A DNA stretch of 64,000 nt from Cytophagales bacterium. GTDB taxonomy: Bacteria; Bacteroidota; Bacteroidia; Cytophagales; Cyclobacteriaceae. The translations under genes and the position numbers were made by a program. Numbering within the stretch: the first letter of the stretch is position 1; every line of letters starts with the position of its first letter. Positions 8,504 through 16,840 of this stretch are shown piece after piece. A model generated the notes under the pieces. That model did no database searches and was not told where the DNA came from. It saw only the letters and a list, made by a program, of their open reading frames with translations. The DNA is taken from positions 1 through 64,000 of the forward strand of contig JAFLBR010000006.1 in NCBI GenBank assembly GCA_017303795.1, given 5' to 3'.

Positions 8504-10636
8504 ATGAAAAAGACAGTTGCATTAACTTTTTTCTTTTTAATCTTTTTTGCCTCAAGCTATGCGGTTGATCGTGCGCTTGAAATAAAGAATGAGATGTGGA
8601 ACTCAGTCGATAAGGCCTTCGTGGTTAAAGACATTCCCCAGAAATGGGCAGGTAAATCGGCAGTAATTATTGCGCAGATGAATCGGTTTGAATATCGAAA
8701 AGCGTTGGTTGGAAATTTACTTCGTAAAAATCAATACCATCATTACCGCATTAAGTTAATCGATAAGAATGCGGTTGATAATTATGCTGAAATGAGTTTT
8801 GAAGTTTCAGAACCCAGCCTCGAAATTTATGTCGGTTATAAAGTCATTAAGCCATCGGGAAGCGAGGTTATAGTTGATCTTTCTCGAGCAATAAAGATGG
8901 AACGTAGCGAAGGTAACAGAAAGATTGCCTACAACAAGATTGCGATTCCGGGTTTGGAGCCGGGCGATATTTTAGACTATTACATCTGCGAGGAAGCATC
9001 AGAACCAATATCTTCATCCTTGCATTTTTACGATCCGGTAATTTATAGCCTACCCCAAGGTTACCCTATGATGTATTACAAGGTGCAATTTCGCGCAGAT
9101 AGAAAATGTTACATCAATTTAAAGTCGGTTAATGGTGCTCCTGATTTCAAACTTCTTACGGATGAAAAAAATGATGAACAATACTATACTATCGAAGGTG
9201 AGGAGTTGGAGGATGCAGATGATCAGCGGTGGTTATATAAGTACAGAGATTTACCATCTATTAAGTTCAGAGCAGCGTATGCCAGAAATGAGGCAGTAGT
9301 AACAGGATCAGATGTGTTGCTTGGCGAAAAAAAGGTTGCTAAAAAAAATGTGACTGTTAAAGAATTAGAAGAACTAACCGCCAATTTGATAAAAGGGTTT
9401 ACACTGGAGTCCACGCTGGCGTTTGGTTACCTAAAAAAACACGCTAAAGCAAATTTTAAAGGAGTTACAGACCCATTTGAACTTTCTGCAAAAGCATATT
9501 ATTATTTGCGCAATCATACTTTAATTGAAAATGCAGAGAACAAACTTTGGTTGGGAGAATCGCCCAGTGTGTCAAGATTAACTTTTTTAAAAGCGATGCA
9601 TACCTTTTTAAAAGAAAGAAAGATAGCCCATGATGTTATCGTTACAGCTGACCGCAATATTTCTGGCATTGACGATGTAATTATGGAGAATGAGCTAGAT
9701 TGGTTGATCCGGGTAAGGAAGGGTTCAGATTATTTATACCTGGGTCCATTCAGTACACATACGGTAGCAGGAAGTTTTAGTCCCATGTTAGAAGGTGTGA
9801 AAGCCTATGCTATGGATGGGTTGACTGCACCTAATTGGAAGAGTAAACAATTTAGTATGCCCATACTTAAATCTAATGACCATCTGTCGGATGTTACTCA
9901 AAACGTAATGTTTGCTGATGATATGGTTACTTCAACGATACAAGTAGCTAAAGTATTGAAGGGAAGTAATAAACTATACGAACAATATTACTTGCTCGAC
10001 TATTACGATTACCAGGCAGAAGAAGAAAAGTTGTTTAAGAAAGAGGCAGCCAAACCTCTTAAAAAAGATCAGGAAGCGTTGAAAAAAACCTACATGAGTA
10101 AACGAATGCCATCCAGATACGAATGGCTTAAGGAATATGTGAAAGAAAATTATGAGTTTGAGACAAAAGAACCTAAAGACCTGGTTGTTGAACAAACTGG
10201 TCGATTTCATGATAAACCATCTTTTAATTATTCTTTTGTGTTTGAAACAAATGAACTGATCAAAAAAGCCGGGCCTAATTATATTGTGGACATTGGAAGG
10301 TTAATTGAAGCGCAAACCAAGGTTGATAAAGAGGAATTAGACAGAAATACCAATGTTTATTGGGATCATCCACGGGCTTTTAAGCACAAAATAGTAGTAC
10401 AAATTCCAGCGGGCTACTCTGTGGAAGGTATTGAAAGATTTAATTCGAGTACTGAAAATAAGTATGGAGGTTTTAAATCAAACGCAAAAATAGAAGGTAA
10501 TACGGTTGTGATAGAAACGTTGAAACACTATGAAGTTAATTATGTGCCTAAAAGCGATTGGTCAACAGTTGTTGAATTTCTAAACGCAGCCTACAGCTTT
10601 AATGAGCTAAAACTATTGTTAAAGAAAAGTAATTAA
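8504..10636 (+). CDS. Secreted DUF3857 protein with degenerate transglutaminase domain
   Basis: The 710-residue product has a good signal peptide (MKKTVALTFFFLIFFASSYA) and an N-terminal DUF3857-type region (about 60-260), with the typical segment GLEPGDILDYYI. The central part aligns with the transglutaminase core of the preceding protein but lacks the triad: the region expected to hold GDCK reads SPSVSRLTFLKAM, the DNH position reads MENELDW, and the LDAT position reads LGPFSTH. It is therefore probably a non-catalytic paralogue. It lies 39 bases after the active paralogue, so the two are likely co-transcribed and may work as a pair in the periplasm. Confidence 0.8.
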   Translation: MKKTVALTFFFLIFFASSYAVDRALEIKNEMWNSVDKAFVVKDIPQKWAGKSAVIIAQMNRFEYRKALVGNLLRKNQYHHYRIKLIDKNAVDNYAEMSFEVSEPSLEIYVGYKVIKPSGSEVIVDLSRAIKMERSEGNRKIAYNKIAIPGLEPGDILDYYICEEASEPISSSLHFYDPVIYSLPQGYPMMYYKVQFRADRKCYINLKSVNGAPDFKLLTDEKNDEQYYTIEGEELEDADDQRWLYKYRDLPSIKFRAAYARNEAVVTGSDVLLGEKKVAKKNVTVKELEELTANLIKGFTLESTLAFGYLKKHAKANFKGVTDPFELSAKAYYYLRNHTLIENAENKLWLGESPSVSRLTFLKAMHTFLKERKIAHDVIVTADRNISGIDDVIMENELDWLIRVRKGSDYLYLGPFSTHTVAGSFSPMLEGVKAYAMDGLTAPNWKSKQFSMPILKSNDHLSDVTQNVMFADDMVTSTIQVAKVLKGSNKLYEQYYLLDYYDYQAEEEKLFKKEAAKPLKKDQEALKKTYMSKRMPSRYEWLKEYVKENYEFETKEPKDLVVEQTGRFHDKPSFNYSFVFETNELIKKAGPNYIVDIGRLIEAQTKVDKEELDRNTNVYWDHPRAFKHKIVVQIPAGYSVEGIERFNSSTENKYGGFKSNAKIEGNTVVIETLKHYEVNYVPKSDWSTVVEFLNAAYSFNELKLLLKKSN

Positions 10637-11286
10637 ATGAGGTTTGGGTTAACCTTAATATCCAGTACTTCTTCTGTTGCCGGATGCTCAAGCACCAACC
10701 GCCATGCTTGCAAAGCAATAGCATCTGGTCTATAAGCAGTTTCTGAACCATAAAGTATATCGCCCACTATCGGGCAACCGGTGCTGGCTAATTGTGCGCG
10801 GATCTGATGGTACTTGCCGGTGTGTAGTTCAATATCCCACAGAAATTTGTTGTCAGTCAATACAGTTACTGTATAATCCAGAATAGCTTTTTGGGCATAC
10901 TCAATTTCGGTAGTGTATAAAACTGCCTTCTTCTTTTCTTTACGATGCCAGTGTTCCAATCGCCATTGTAATAGGGAAGGTGCTGTTGTAGTTAACGCTT
11001 TATAAAATTTCTTAACCCTGCGTTCGGCAAATTGTTCGCTAAGATTTTTTAACACCTCACGTTTTTTCGCGAACAGCACAATGCCGCTTACTGCGCGATC
11101 GAGCCGGTGAATGTGTTGCGCATACGGTGTTGTTTGCCCGGTTGTAGATTGAAGGTATTTTTTTACCTCGTTTAGTAAACTTGGATTTTGATTCCTGTCG
11201 GGTTCAACCATTAAGCCTGCAGGTTTATTGATCACCAGCAAATACTCATCTTCAAATAATATATGATCGGGGATGTGAATGTGCAT
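10633..11286 (-). CDS. RluA-family pseudouridine synthase
   Basis: The 217-residue product shows the RluA-family signature HRLDRAVSGIVLFAK, with the catalytic aspartate D63, and the downstream KYHQIRAQLA segment. These enzymes isomerise specific uridines in rRNA or tRNA in the cytoplasm. It has no S4 domain and, at 217 residues, it corresponds to the short stand-alone form often found in Bacteroidota; which RNA site it modifies cannot be told from sequence. Its end overlaps the end of the convergent DUF3857 gene by four bases. Confidence 0.9.
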   Translation of the reverse strand: MHIHIPDHILFEDEYLLVINKPAGLMVEPDRNQNPSLLNEVKKYLQSTTGQTTPYAQHIHRLDRAVSGIVLFAKKREVLKNLSEQFAERRVKKFYKALTTTAPSLLQWRLEHWHRKEKKKAVLYTTEIEYAQKAILDYTVTVLTDNKFLWDIELHTGKYHQIRAQLASTGCPIVGDILYGSETAYRPDAIALQAWRLVLEHPATEEVLDIKVNPNLI

Positions 11287-11415
11287 CGTACCTGCAAGAT
11301 AATGAACCTGTAACTCTAAACTGCATTTAACGGATGTTGGTAAAACTTACCGGAGTTATTGGCAATAGGTCTGCGTGCTGTTGGTTCTTACCTTACTTTT
11401 TACCTGTTTTGCAAC

Positions 11416-12075
11416 ATGATAAAGAAACTAGTAGTGTTGATTTTAAGTGCCTGGTCAGTAGGCGTAGCTGCACAAGAGATTACCGTAAAGGGTGATGTAG
11501 TGGATGCAGTGCGCGGAAAAAAACTAAAGTCGAAAGTTGTTTATAAGAGTTACCCCACGGGTGGTATTTCAGGCACGATGAACGATAGCACGTTTTCGTT
11601 TTCTATTTTCGGATCGAGTAAGTATCAGGTAACAGCTGAGGCCGAAGGGTATATTCCACGCACGGTAATTGTCGATCCGAAAGAAGCGAATTCAAATATC
11701 ATTATCCGGAATATTGAACTTACCTCTACCGGTGGAACCATTGTATTAAGTCATTTGATTTTTGCGCAAGGTAAAGCAGTAATTGATCCCAAGTCTTTTC
11801 CGGAATTGGATGAAGTAGTTGCCATGCTCAAGGAAAACACTAAAATGGAAATTCAATTGGAAGGCCATACCGATAATCGTGGTAATGCAGAAGCCAATCT
11901 GAAACTTTCGCAATCGCGCGTAGATGCGGTAAAAAAATACATGGTATCGAAAGGAGTAGGGAAGGACAGGGTTAAGACCAAAGCTTTTGGAGGAACTAAA
12001 GCAATTGCAACCGAAGATACCGAAGAAGCCCGCGCTAAAAATAGAAGGGTAGAGATGCGAGTGTTGAAGGATTAG
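11416..12075 (+). CDS. OmpA-family outer-membrane/periplasmic protein
   Basis: From the ATG at 11416 the 219-residue product starts MIKKLVVLILSAWSVGVAA, a clear signal peptide; a longer frame from 11359 would put 19 extra residues in front and is rejected. Residues about 25-110 form a CNA-B/carboxypeptidase-regulatory-like beta domain. The C-terminal half is a standard OmpA peptidoglycan-binding domain, with LEGHTDNRGNAEANLKLSQSR and a final KNRRVEMRV. It should tether the outer membrane or a surface system to peptidoglycan. Confidence 0.9.
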   Translation: MIKKLVVLILSAWSVGVAAQEITVKGDVVDAVRGKKLKSKVVYKSYPTGGISGTMNDSTFSFSIFGSSKYQVTAEAEGYIPRTVIVDPKEANSNIIIRNIELTSTGGTIVLSHLIFAQGKAVIDPKSFPELDEVVAMLKENTKMEIQLEGHTDNRGNAEANLKLSQSRVDAVKKYMVSKGVGKDRVKTKAFGGTKAIATEDTEEARAKNRRVEMRVLKD

Positions 12076-12200
12076 TTTTGATTTCGGATTTCAGATTTAG
12101 AATTTCGGATTTCGCATCTCGTGCCCGTGACTATTAACCAGAGACCAGCAACCAATGACTTTAATCCGCAATCTCAAATTCTGAATCCGTAATCTCAATC
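12076..12200. repeat. Inverted GATTTCGGATT-type intergenic repeat
   Basis: The plus strand at 12080-12114 carries units like GATTTCGGATTTCAGATTT and GAATTTCGGATTTCGC. The complement of 12161-12200 reads GATTACGGATTCAGAATTTG and GAGATTGCGGATT, so the two arms are imperfect inverted copies around a roughly 45-base spacer. It sits between two convergent genes and could act as a bidirectional terminator-like hairpin. The right arm overlaps the 3' end of the GH1 gene. Confidence 0.55.
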
Positions 12201-13366
12201 ATTTTATGATGCGCTAACCTTCTAAAGCTTTCGGCACTGGGGCGTTTAGTGCGGTCTTTGGTTTCAGGATCGCACGCATATAAACCAAACTTCATGGCTG
12301 GGCCCAGGTTCCATTCAAAATTATCCCACGTACTCCACCAGAAATATCCTCGTATGTCAATGCCGGCTTGTAATTCTTCATGCAGAATGCGGGCATAATC
12401 ACCAATTGCTTTTTGTCTTAATTCATCGGCTGAATCAGCTACACCACTTTCAGTAATGATGATGGGCTTTTTATATTTTTCCCAATAACGTTTAATACAA
12501 GTCCGTAATCCTTCCGGATGATATTCCCACATATCATCATGCGGCTTGCCAAGTTTTTTTATTTTATCCGGACTATTGATATACGTAATCGGCATGGGAT
12601 CGTGCGATACCCTCGCATAATAACTCATGCCAAAAAAATCTACTTGTTCAAAGTGGCTGGGTACCCAATCCATAAACCACCAATCGCTTAAGCGTTCCGG
12701 AAACCAGCCCAGAATATTTTCGGATGTAAACAAAATCGCGTTATGCGAAATGCCTACCGGGTGTGTTGGAAATTTTTGTTTGATGTAGGCATACATCAGA
12801 TCATGCGCAAGCCCCATGTTCTTTACCACCATGGCCGCCTTAGCTGGATTATTTTTGAAAGGCGGGAAGTAGCCGGTTATCCAACCATTGCTGGCATACA
12901 CATTGGGTTCGTTAAAAGTATTCCAAAGCGTTACATCTTCGCCAAAATGATCCACTACTTTTTTTGCGAAGTCAATCCACAGCGCAATGTTTTCACTTTG
13001 TTCCCAGCCACCTTTTTCAGCAAACCATTTGGGGTTAGTGAAGTGGTGGAGCACCATCATAATTTTTACCCCGCGGTTGCGCAGGTCGGCAATAAATTGT
13101 TTGTATTCAAAAAGTGTTTGGGAATCAAACGCTGCTAACGGTGCACGTTGCAGTTTGCTCCACAGCAAACCCATACGGTAATAAGGTGCAAGGGAAGCAA
13201 TCAGTTCGGCATCTGCTGCAAACCGAAGTTCATGATCGGTGGTACGATCAAACACGTGTCCATCTTTAGCAACAACTCCTTGCCAGTCGTGTTCAAATGC
13301 GGTTTCAATTTGTGCAGCGGCTGTGCTGGTTCCGAAAATAAAGTCTTTGGGAAAGACGTATTGCAT
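12161..13366 (-). CDS. GH1 family beta-glycosidase
   Basis: The 401-residue product begins with the GH1 segment FPKDFIFGTSTAAAQIE and has both catalytic glutamates: E153 in WNTFNEP (acid/base) and E306 in IITESG (nucleophile). The family hydrolyses beta-glucosides or beta-galactosides with retention. There is no signal peptide, so it acts in the cytoplasm. It is somewhat shorter than usual (about 440-480). The last 11 residues (EITDSEFEIAD) are encoded inside an intergenic repeat arm, so the original stop was probably lost or displaced. Its ATG overlaps the stop of the upstream M15 peptidase gene (TGATG). Confidence 0.9.
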   Translation of the reverse strand: MQYVFPKDFIFGTSTAAAQIETAFEHDWQGVVAKDGHVFDRTTDHELRFAADAELIASLAPYYRMGLLWSKLQRAPLAAFDSQTLFEYKQFIADLRNRGVKIMMVLHHFTNPKWFAEKGGWEQSENIALWIDFAKKVVDHFGEDVTLWNTFNEPNVYASNGWITGYFPPFKNNPAKAAMVVKNMGLAHDLMYAYIKQKFPTHPVGISHNAILFTSENILGWFPERLSDWWFMDWVPSHFEQVDFFGMSYYARVSHDPMPITYINSPDKIKKLGKPHDDMWEYHPEGLRTCIKRYWEKYKKPIIITESGVADSADELRQKAIGDYARILHEELQAGIDIRGYFWWSTWDNFEWNLGPAMKFGLYACDPETKDRTKRPSAESFRRLAHHKMIEITDSEFEIAD

Positions 13367-14121
13367 CAGTTTGTTTTTGCAGATGCAAGTGGTTTGCGCG
13401 CTATGGTAGCTTGTTCAACTTCCCATGACTGCCAGCCTTCATTCAAAGTTGCAAGTTCTTCTTCTAAGCATGGATTGTTGTATGATTTAGGTAAGTAGGG
13501 CAACAATCCGTTTGATAAATGATAACTGCTCAGGCCACCCGTCCACTCAAAGTGACCGGGATCATACGGGTTGCGCCAGCGTCCGCCCCAGCGTAAACCA
13601 AGTTGTTCGCCAACGGCCCCAACTTTTTTCCAGAGTTTAGTATCATCCCACTGTGCAACTGAATCAACAATAGGAACAACATCTACTGCTAAACCATATT
13701 GATGCTTGGAATGGCCACCACCCGAACGCGTATATTTTTTACCCATTGATTTATACTCGTTCTGTTTGGCATGGGTGCGATAGGTTTCTACCAAAGCCAA
13801 CTCAATACCTTTTGCTTTACAGATAGCGATGAGTTGTGAAATCTTATCGCGGAAGAATGGATGCAGCGCTTCAAGATCGGCAATCATGGGCAAGCTGCCG
13901 CGATCTTTACCGAATGTGTAGTTTTCTACCGTGTTCCAGTTTTCCCAACCATCGGGGAGTATGACAGCCGGAGTCTCAACTTTTGGGGTAAGACTTTGTA
14001 TAAGAGCTGTTACCAGTTGCTGGTGTTCTTGGGTATAAGGTGCCGATTCCTGAAGAACCGTTTGTGCCTGACCTAATATACTAAAAGCCAAAAGACTAAA
14101 AAATGGTGCTTTTTTAAGCAT
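13366..14121 (-). CDS. M15-family peptidoglycan peptidase (CwlK/VanY-like)
   Basis: The 251-residue product has a signal peptide (MLKKAPFFSLLAFSILGQAQ). The M15 zinc site is visible: His and Asp in HSKHQYGLAVDVV and the second His in DPGHFEW, with the RTHAKQNEY segment typical of the L-alanyl-D-glutamate/D-Ala-D-Ala endopeptidase group. It should cleave peptide stems of peptidoglycan in the periplasm. It is translationally coupled to the GH1 gene downstream by a one-base overlap, an unusual pairing of a cell-wall peptidase and a cytoplasmic glycosidase. Confidence 0.88.
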   Translation of the reverse strand: MLKKAPFFSLLAFSILGQAQTVLQESAPYTQEHQQLVTALIQSLTPKVETPAVILPDGWENWNTVENYTFGKDRGSLPMIADLEALHPFFRDKISQLIAICKAKGIELALVETYRTHAKQNEYKSMGKKYTRSGGGHSKHQYGLAVDVVPIVDSVAQWDDTKLWKKVGAVGEQLGLRWGGRWRNPYDPGHFEWTGGLSSYHLSNGLLPYLPKSYNNPCLEEELATLNEGWQSWEVEQATIARKPLASAKTN

Positions 14122-14344
14122 TTGCTAAAGGTTAAACCACAAATGTATAAAATGTTGTTGACCTGCTCTTTATCAGAATGTTATATAATCTTACATGCGA
14201 ACACCTGATAGGCAGTGCCACCGTGTTTAGCGTTCCTGTTTTGTTTGAGTGGCTTTGTAAATAGGCTCCAACAAAATCAGCGGTAAGCGATCAATAATTT
14301 CAAGGTTTAGTTATTCACCGCACAGGAAAATCGCCAGATGATTC

Positions 14345-15196
14345 TTAGGATTTTATTACTTCATTCTCCTTCTCCCGGTTTGTTCTTCTCCAGGCGTAGA
14401 TCATAAACCCTAATCCCATCAGGATGTACGGAAGACTGAGCAGTTGTCCCATATCAAGGACCAAATGTTCTTCAAAGGCAACCTGCCGCTCTTTTACAAA
14501 TTCAATAAAGAACCGCGCAATAAAAATCAATGAAACCGATAGCCCAAAAAAGAATCCATTTTTGAGATGCGGTCGGTTTGTTTTGTAGAGATAGAAAGTA
14601 AGGCCGAAGATTAACAGGTAAGCAATCGATTCATACAACTGGGCCGGATGACGCGGTAAATTATCTTCCTGAACAAAAATAAAAGCCCACGGCACATCTG
14701 TAGGGAAACCAATTATCTCAGAGTTCATCAGATTACCCAGCCGGATAAAGCAACCACCCAATGGAGCAACCACTGCAACCAGATCAACCGTGTTTAATAT
14801 CGACTCTTTTGTTTTTCTGGAGTAAAGGATAAGTGCAATAATTAAACCCACACCACCACCATGACTGGCCAACCCCTGAAACCCGATAAACTCATACGCA
14901 CCTGCAGCGTTTTGTTGAATGGGTAATAAAATCTCCAAAGGATGATTGAGGTAATAGGCGGGATCATAAAACAAACAATGGCCTAACCTTGCGCCTACAA
15001 AAAGTCCAATCATTCCGTAAATAGTGAGTGTATCTAACTTTGTAGCTGCGATACCTTCCTTCTTAAAAATCCATCGCAACAACGAAACACAAAGCATTAA
15101 TCCGGTGGCAAACAAAAGGCCATAGTACCGTAATGAAAAACCAAAGAGGTTAACAATCTCGGGGTTAATGTTCCAGTAGATGTAGGTGAGAGGCAT
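14345..15196 (-). CDS. lgt: Prolipoprotein diacylglyceryl transferase
   Basis: The 283-residue polytopic membrane protein shows the Lgt signature GGCFIRLGNLMNSEIIG and the conserved HPAQLYE and GLASHGGGVG segments. It moves diacylglycerol from phosphatidylglycerol to the lipobox cysteine, the first step of lipoprotein maturation, which fits the many lipoproteins in this window. Length and ATG start match the family. It lies 99 bases beyond the transketolase subunit on the same strand and may be read through from it. Confidence 0.97.
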   Translation of the reverse strand: MPLTYIYWNINPEIVNLFGFSLRYYGLLFATGLMLCVSLLRWIFKKEGIAATKLDTLTIYGMIGLFVGARLGHCLFYDPAYYLNHPLEILLPIQQNAAGAYEFIGFQGLASHGGGVGLIIALILYSRKTKESILNTVDLVAVVAPLGGCFIRLGNLMNSEIIGFPTDVPWAFIFVQEDNLPRHPAQLYESIAYLLIFGLTFYLYKTNRPHLKNGFFFGLSVSLIFIARFFIEFVKERQVAFEEHLVLDMGQLLSLPYILMGLGFMIYAWRRTNREKENEVIKS

Positions 15197-15295
15197 CAGG
15201 TGTTTATCTCATCAAAATTCGGATTAGAGGATATCTCTATGACTTTAAACTATCGTAAAGACAACCCACCATTACCGATAATTTGATAAGTGCGA

Positions 15296-16144
15296 TCAAT
15301 AATCTCCCAACGTCTCGGGCAACTGTGCCAATGCTTTGGCCAACTCGTCATCGTTTGGTGCTACGCCATGCCACTTGTGCGAGCCCATCATATAATCAAC
15401 GCCAAAACCCATTTCGGTTTTCATCAGGTTAAGTACAGGCTTACCTTTCCCCGCAAGGGCTTTAGCTTTTTCAAGTCCCGCAACTACATCTTCAATCTTG
15501 TTGCCGTTAAACTCTTGCACAATCCAACCAAAGGCTTCCCACTTGGCTTTAAGATCTAATAGCGAAAGGATTTTATCTACCGGCCCATCAATTTGTTGGC
15601 CGTTATAATCAATGGTAGCAATAAGGTTATCTACTTTGTTGTGGGGTGCGTACATGGCTGCTTCCCAAATCTGACCTTCCTGTTGTTCGCCATCGCCCAT
15701 CAGTACATATACAAAACGATCATCGCCATTTAGTTTTTTTGTTAGCGCAGCACCTATGGCTACCGACAATCCCTGACCCAACGAACCTGAAGCAATGCGT
15801 ACACCAGGTAAATGCTCATGTGTAGCGGGGTGGCCCTGCAACCGCGACTCTAACTTTCTGAAGGTGGCTAATTCTTTTATTTCAAAGTAACCAGAACGTG
15901 CTAAGGCTGAATAGAATACCGGTGAGATGTGCCCATTTGATAAGAAGCTTAAGTCTTCACCTTTGCCATCCATATTAAAAGCCGGGTTGTGCTTCATAAT
16001 ATGAAAGTAGAGTGCAACAAAGTACTCGGTACAACCAAGCGAGCCACCAGGGTGGCCGCTCTGGCAGGCATGCACCATGCGTACAATGTCTCTACGAACC
16101 TGACTGGCGGTATTCTTAAGTTGAGTGTAATCGGGTTGGGCCAT
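15296..16144 (-). CDS. Transketolase N-terminal subunit (split enzyme)
   Basis: The 282-residue product corresponds only to the thiamine-diphosphate-binding half of transketolase: SGHPGGSLGCTEY, then the GDGEQQEGQIWEA motif with the distal asparagine in TIDYNGQQIDG. Split transketolases pair this with a C-terminal subunit of about 310 residues. Here the partner gene is not adjacent: lgt follows and a peroxiredoxin gene precedes. The enzyme moves two-carbon units in the pentose phosphate pathway in the cytoplasm. Confidence 0.93.
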   Translation of the reverse strand: MAQPDYTQLKNTASQVRRDIVRMVHACQSGHPGGSLGCTEYFVALYFHIMKHNPAFNMDGKGEDLSFLSNGHISPVFYSALARSGYFEIKELATFRKLESRLQGHPATHEHLPGVRIASGSLGQGLSVAIGAALTKKLNGDDRFVYVLMGDGEQQEGQIWEAAMYAPHNKVDNLIATIDYNGQQIDGPVDKILSLLDLKAKWEAFGWIVQEFNGNKIEDVVAGLEKAKALAGKGKPVLNLMKTEMGFGVDYMMGSHKWHGVAPNDDELAKALAQLPETLGDY

Positions 16145-16219
16145 GTAATAAAATTTTTGCCCGAATATAAGTCAGTTGATAGGATTATGAAACCCGATTG
16201 GGGTTCAATTGCGCTAAAA

Positions 16220-16765
16220 TTACTTCTTCTTTTTAACGGCCTTCTTTACAGGCTTACGACTGGTTGTGGCTGTTGTCTTTTTTATTGCCTTAGCAGCAGG
16301 TTTGGTTGTTGGTTTTGTTCCCAGAATCTGATCTGCGTGGTTCTTGGTGTCAACCTTTTCAATTACCTCAGTAATAACACCCTTCTCATCAATCACGAAA
16401 GTAATGCGGGCCGTGCCCATATACTTGCGGCCATACATGCTTTTCTCTACCCATGTACCAAACTGGTGATGCACCGATTTGTCCGTATCGGCAAGTAAGC
16501 GGAAGGGGAGTTTTTCCTTTTCGATAAACTTACGATGTGATTTCTCATCGTCAGAACTAATGCCTAGTATTTCATAGCCAGCTTTTTGCAGGGCTTTGTA
16601 GTTATCGCGCAGGTTGCAGGCTTCTACCGTACAGCCAGGTGTTTGATCTTTTGGATAGAAGTATAACACCACTTTCTTTCCTTTAAAGTCTGAAAGCTTT
16701 ACTACGTTTCCATCCTGATCGGTGGTTTTAAAATCGGGAGCTTTAGTACCAACTGTTAGTGCCAT
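16220..16765 (-). CDS. bcp: Bcp-type peroxiredoxin with lysine-rich tail
   Basis: The 181-residue product is an atypical two-cysteine peroxiredoxin: C45 in TPGCTVEAC is the peroxidatic cysteine and C50 the resolving cysteine, as in Bcp/PrxQ. It reduces hydrogen and organic peroxides using thioredoxin. The core ends near residue 148. Beyond it is an extra tail of about 32 residues that is almost only K, T, A, P and R (ending VKKAVKKKK), like histone H1-type tails in bacteria. This tail is not part of the normal 150-residue family and may bind nucleic acid or the membrane surface. Confidence 0.93.
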   Translation of the reverse strand: MALTVGTKAPDFKTTDQDGNVVKLSDFKGKKVVLYFYPKDQTPGCTVEACNLRDNYKALQKAGYEILGISSDDEKSHRKFIEKEKLPFRLLADTDKSVHHQFGTWVEKSMYGRKYMGTARITFVIDEKGVITEVIEKVDTKNHADQILGTKPTTKPAAKAIKKTTATTSRKPVKKAVKKKK

Positions 16766-16840
16766 ACGGTTTAGTTGTTTGAATTTTGTTAGGCGTCATT
16801 GCGGCTGCTTGATTAGCTATAGAGCCGCCTGACATCTGAC

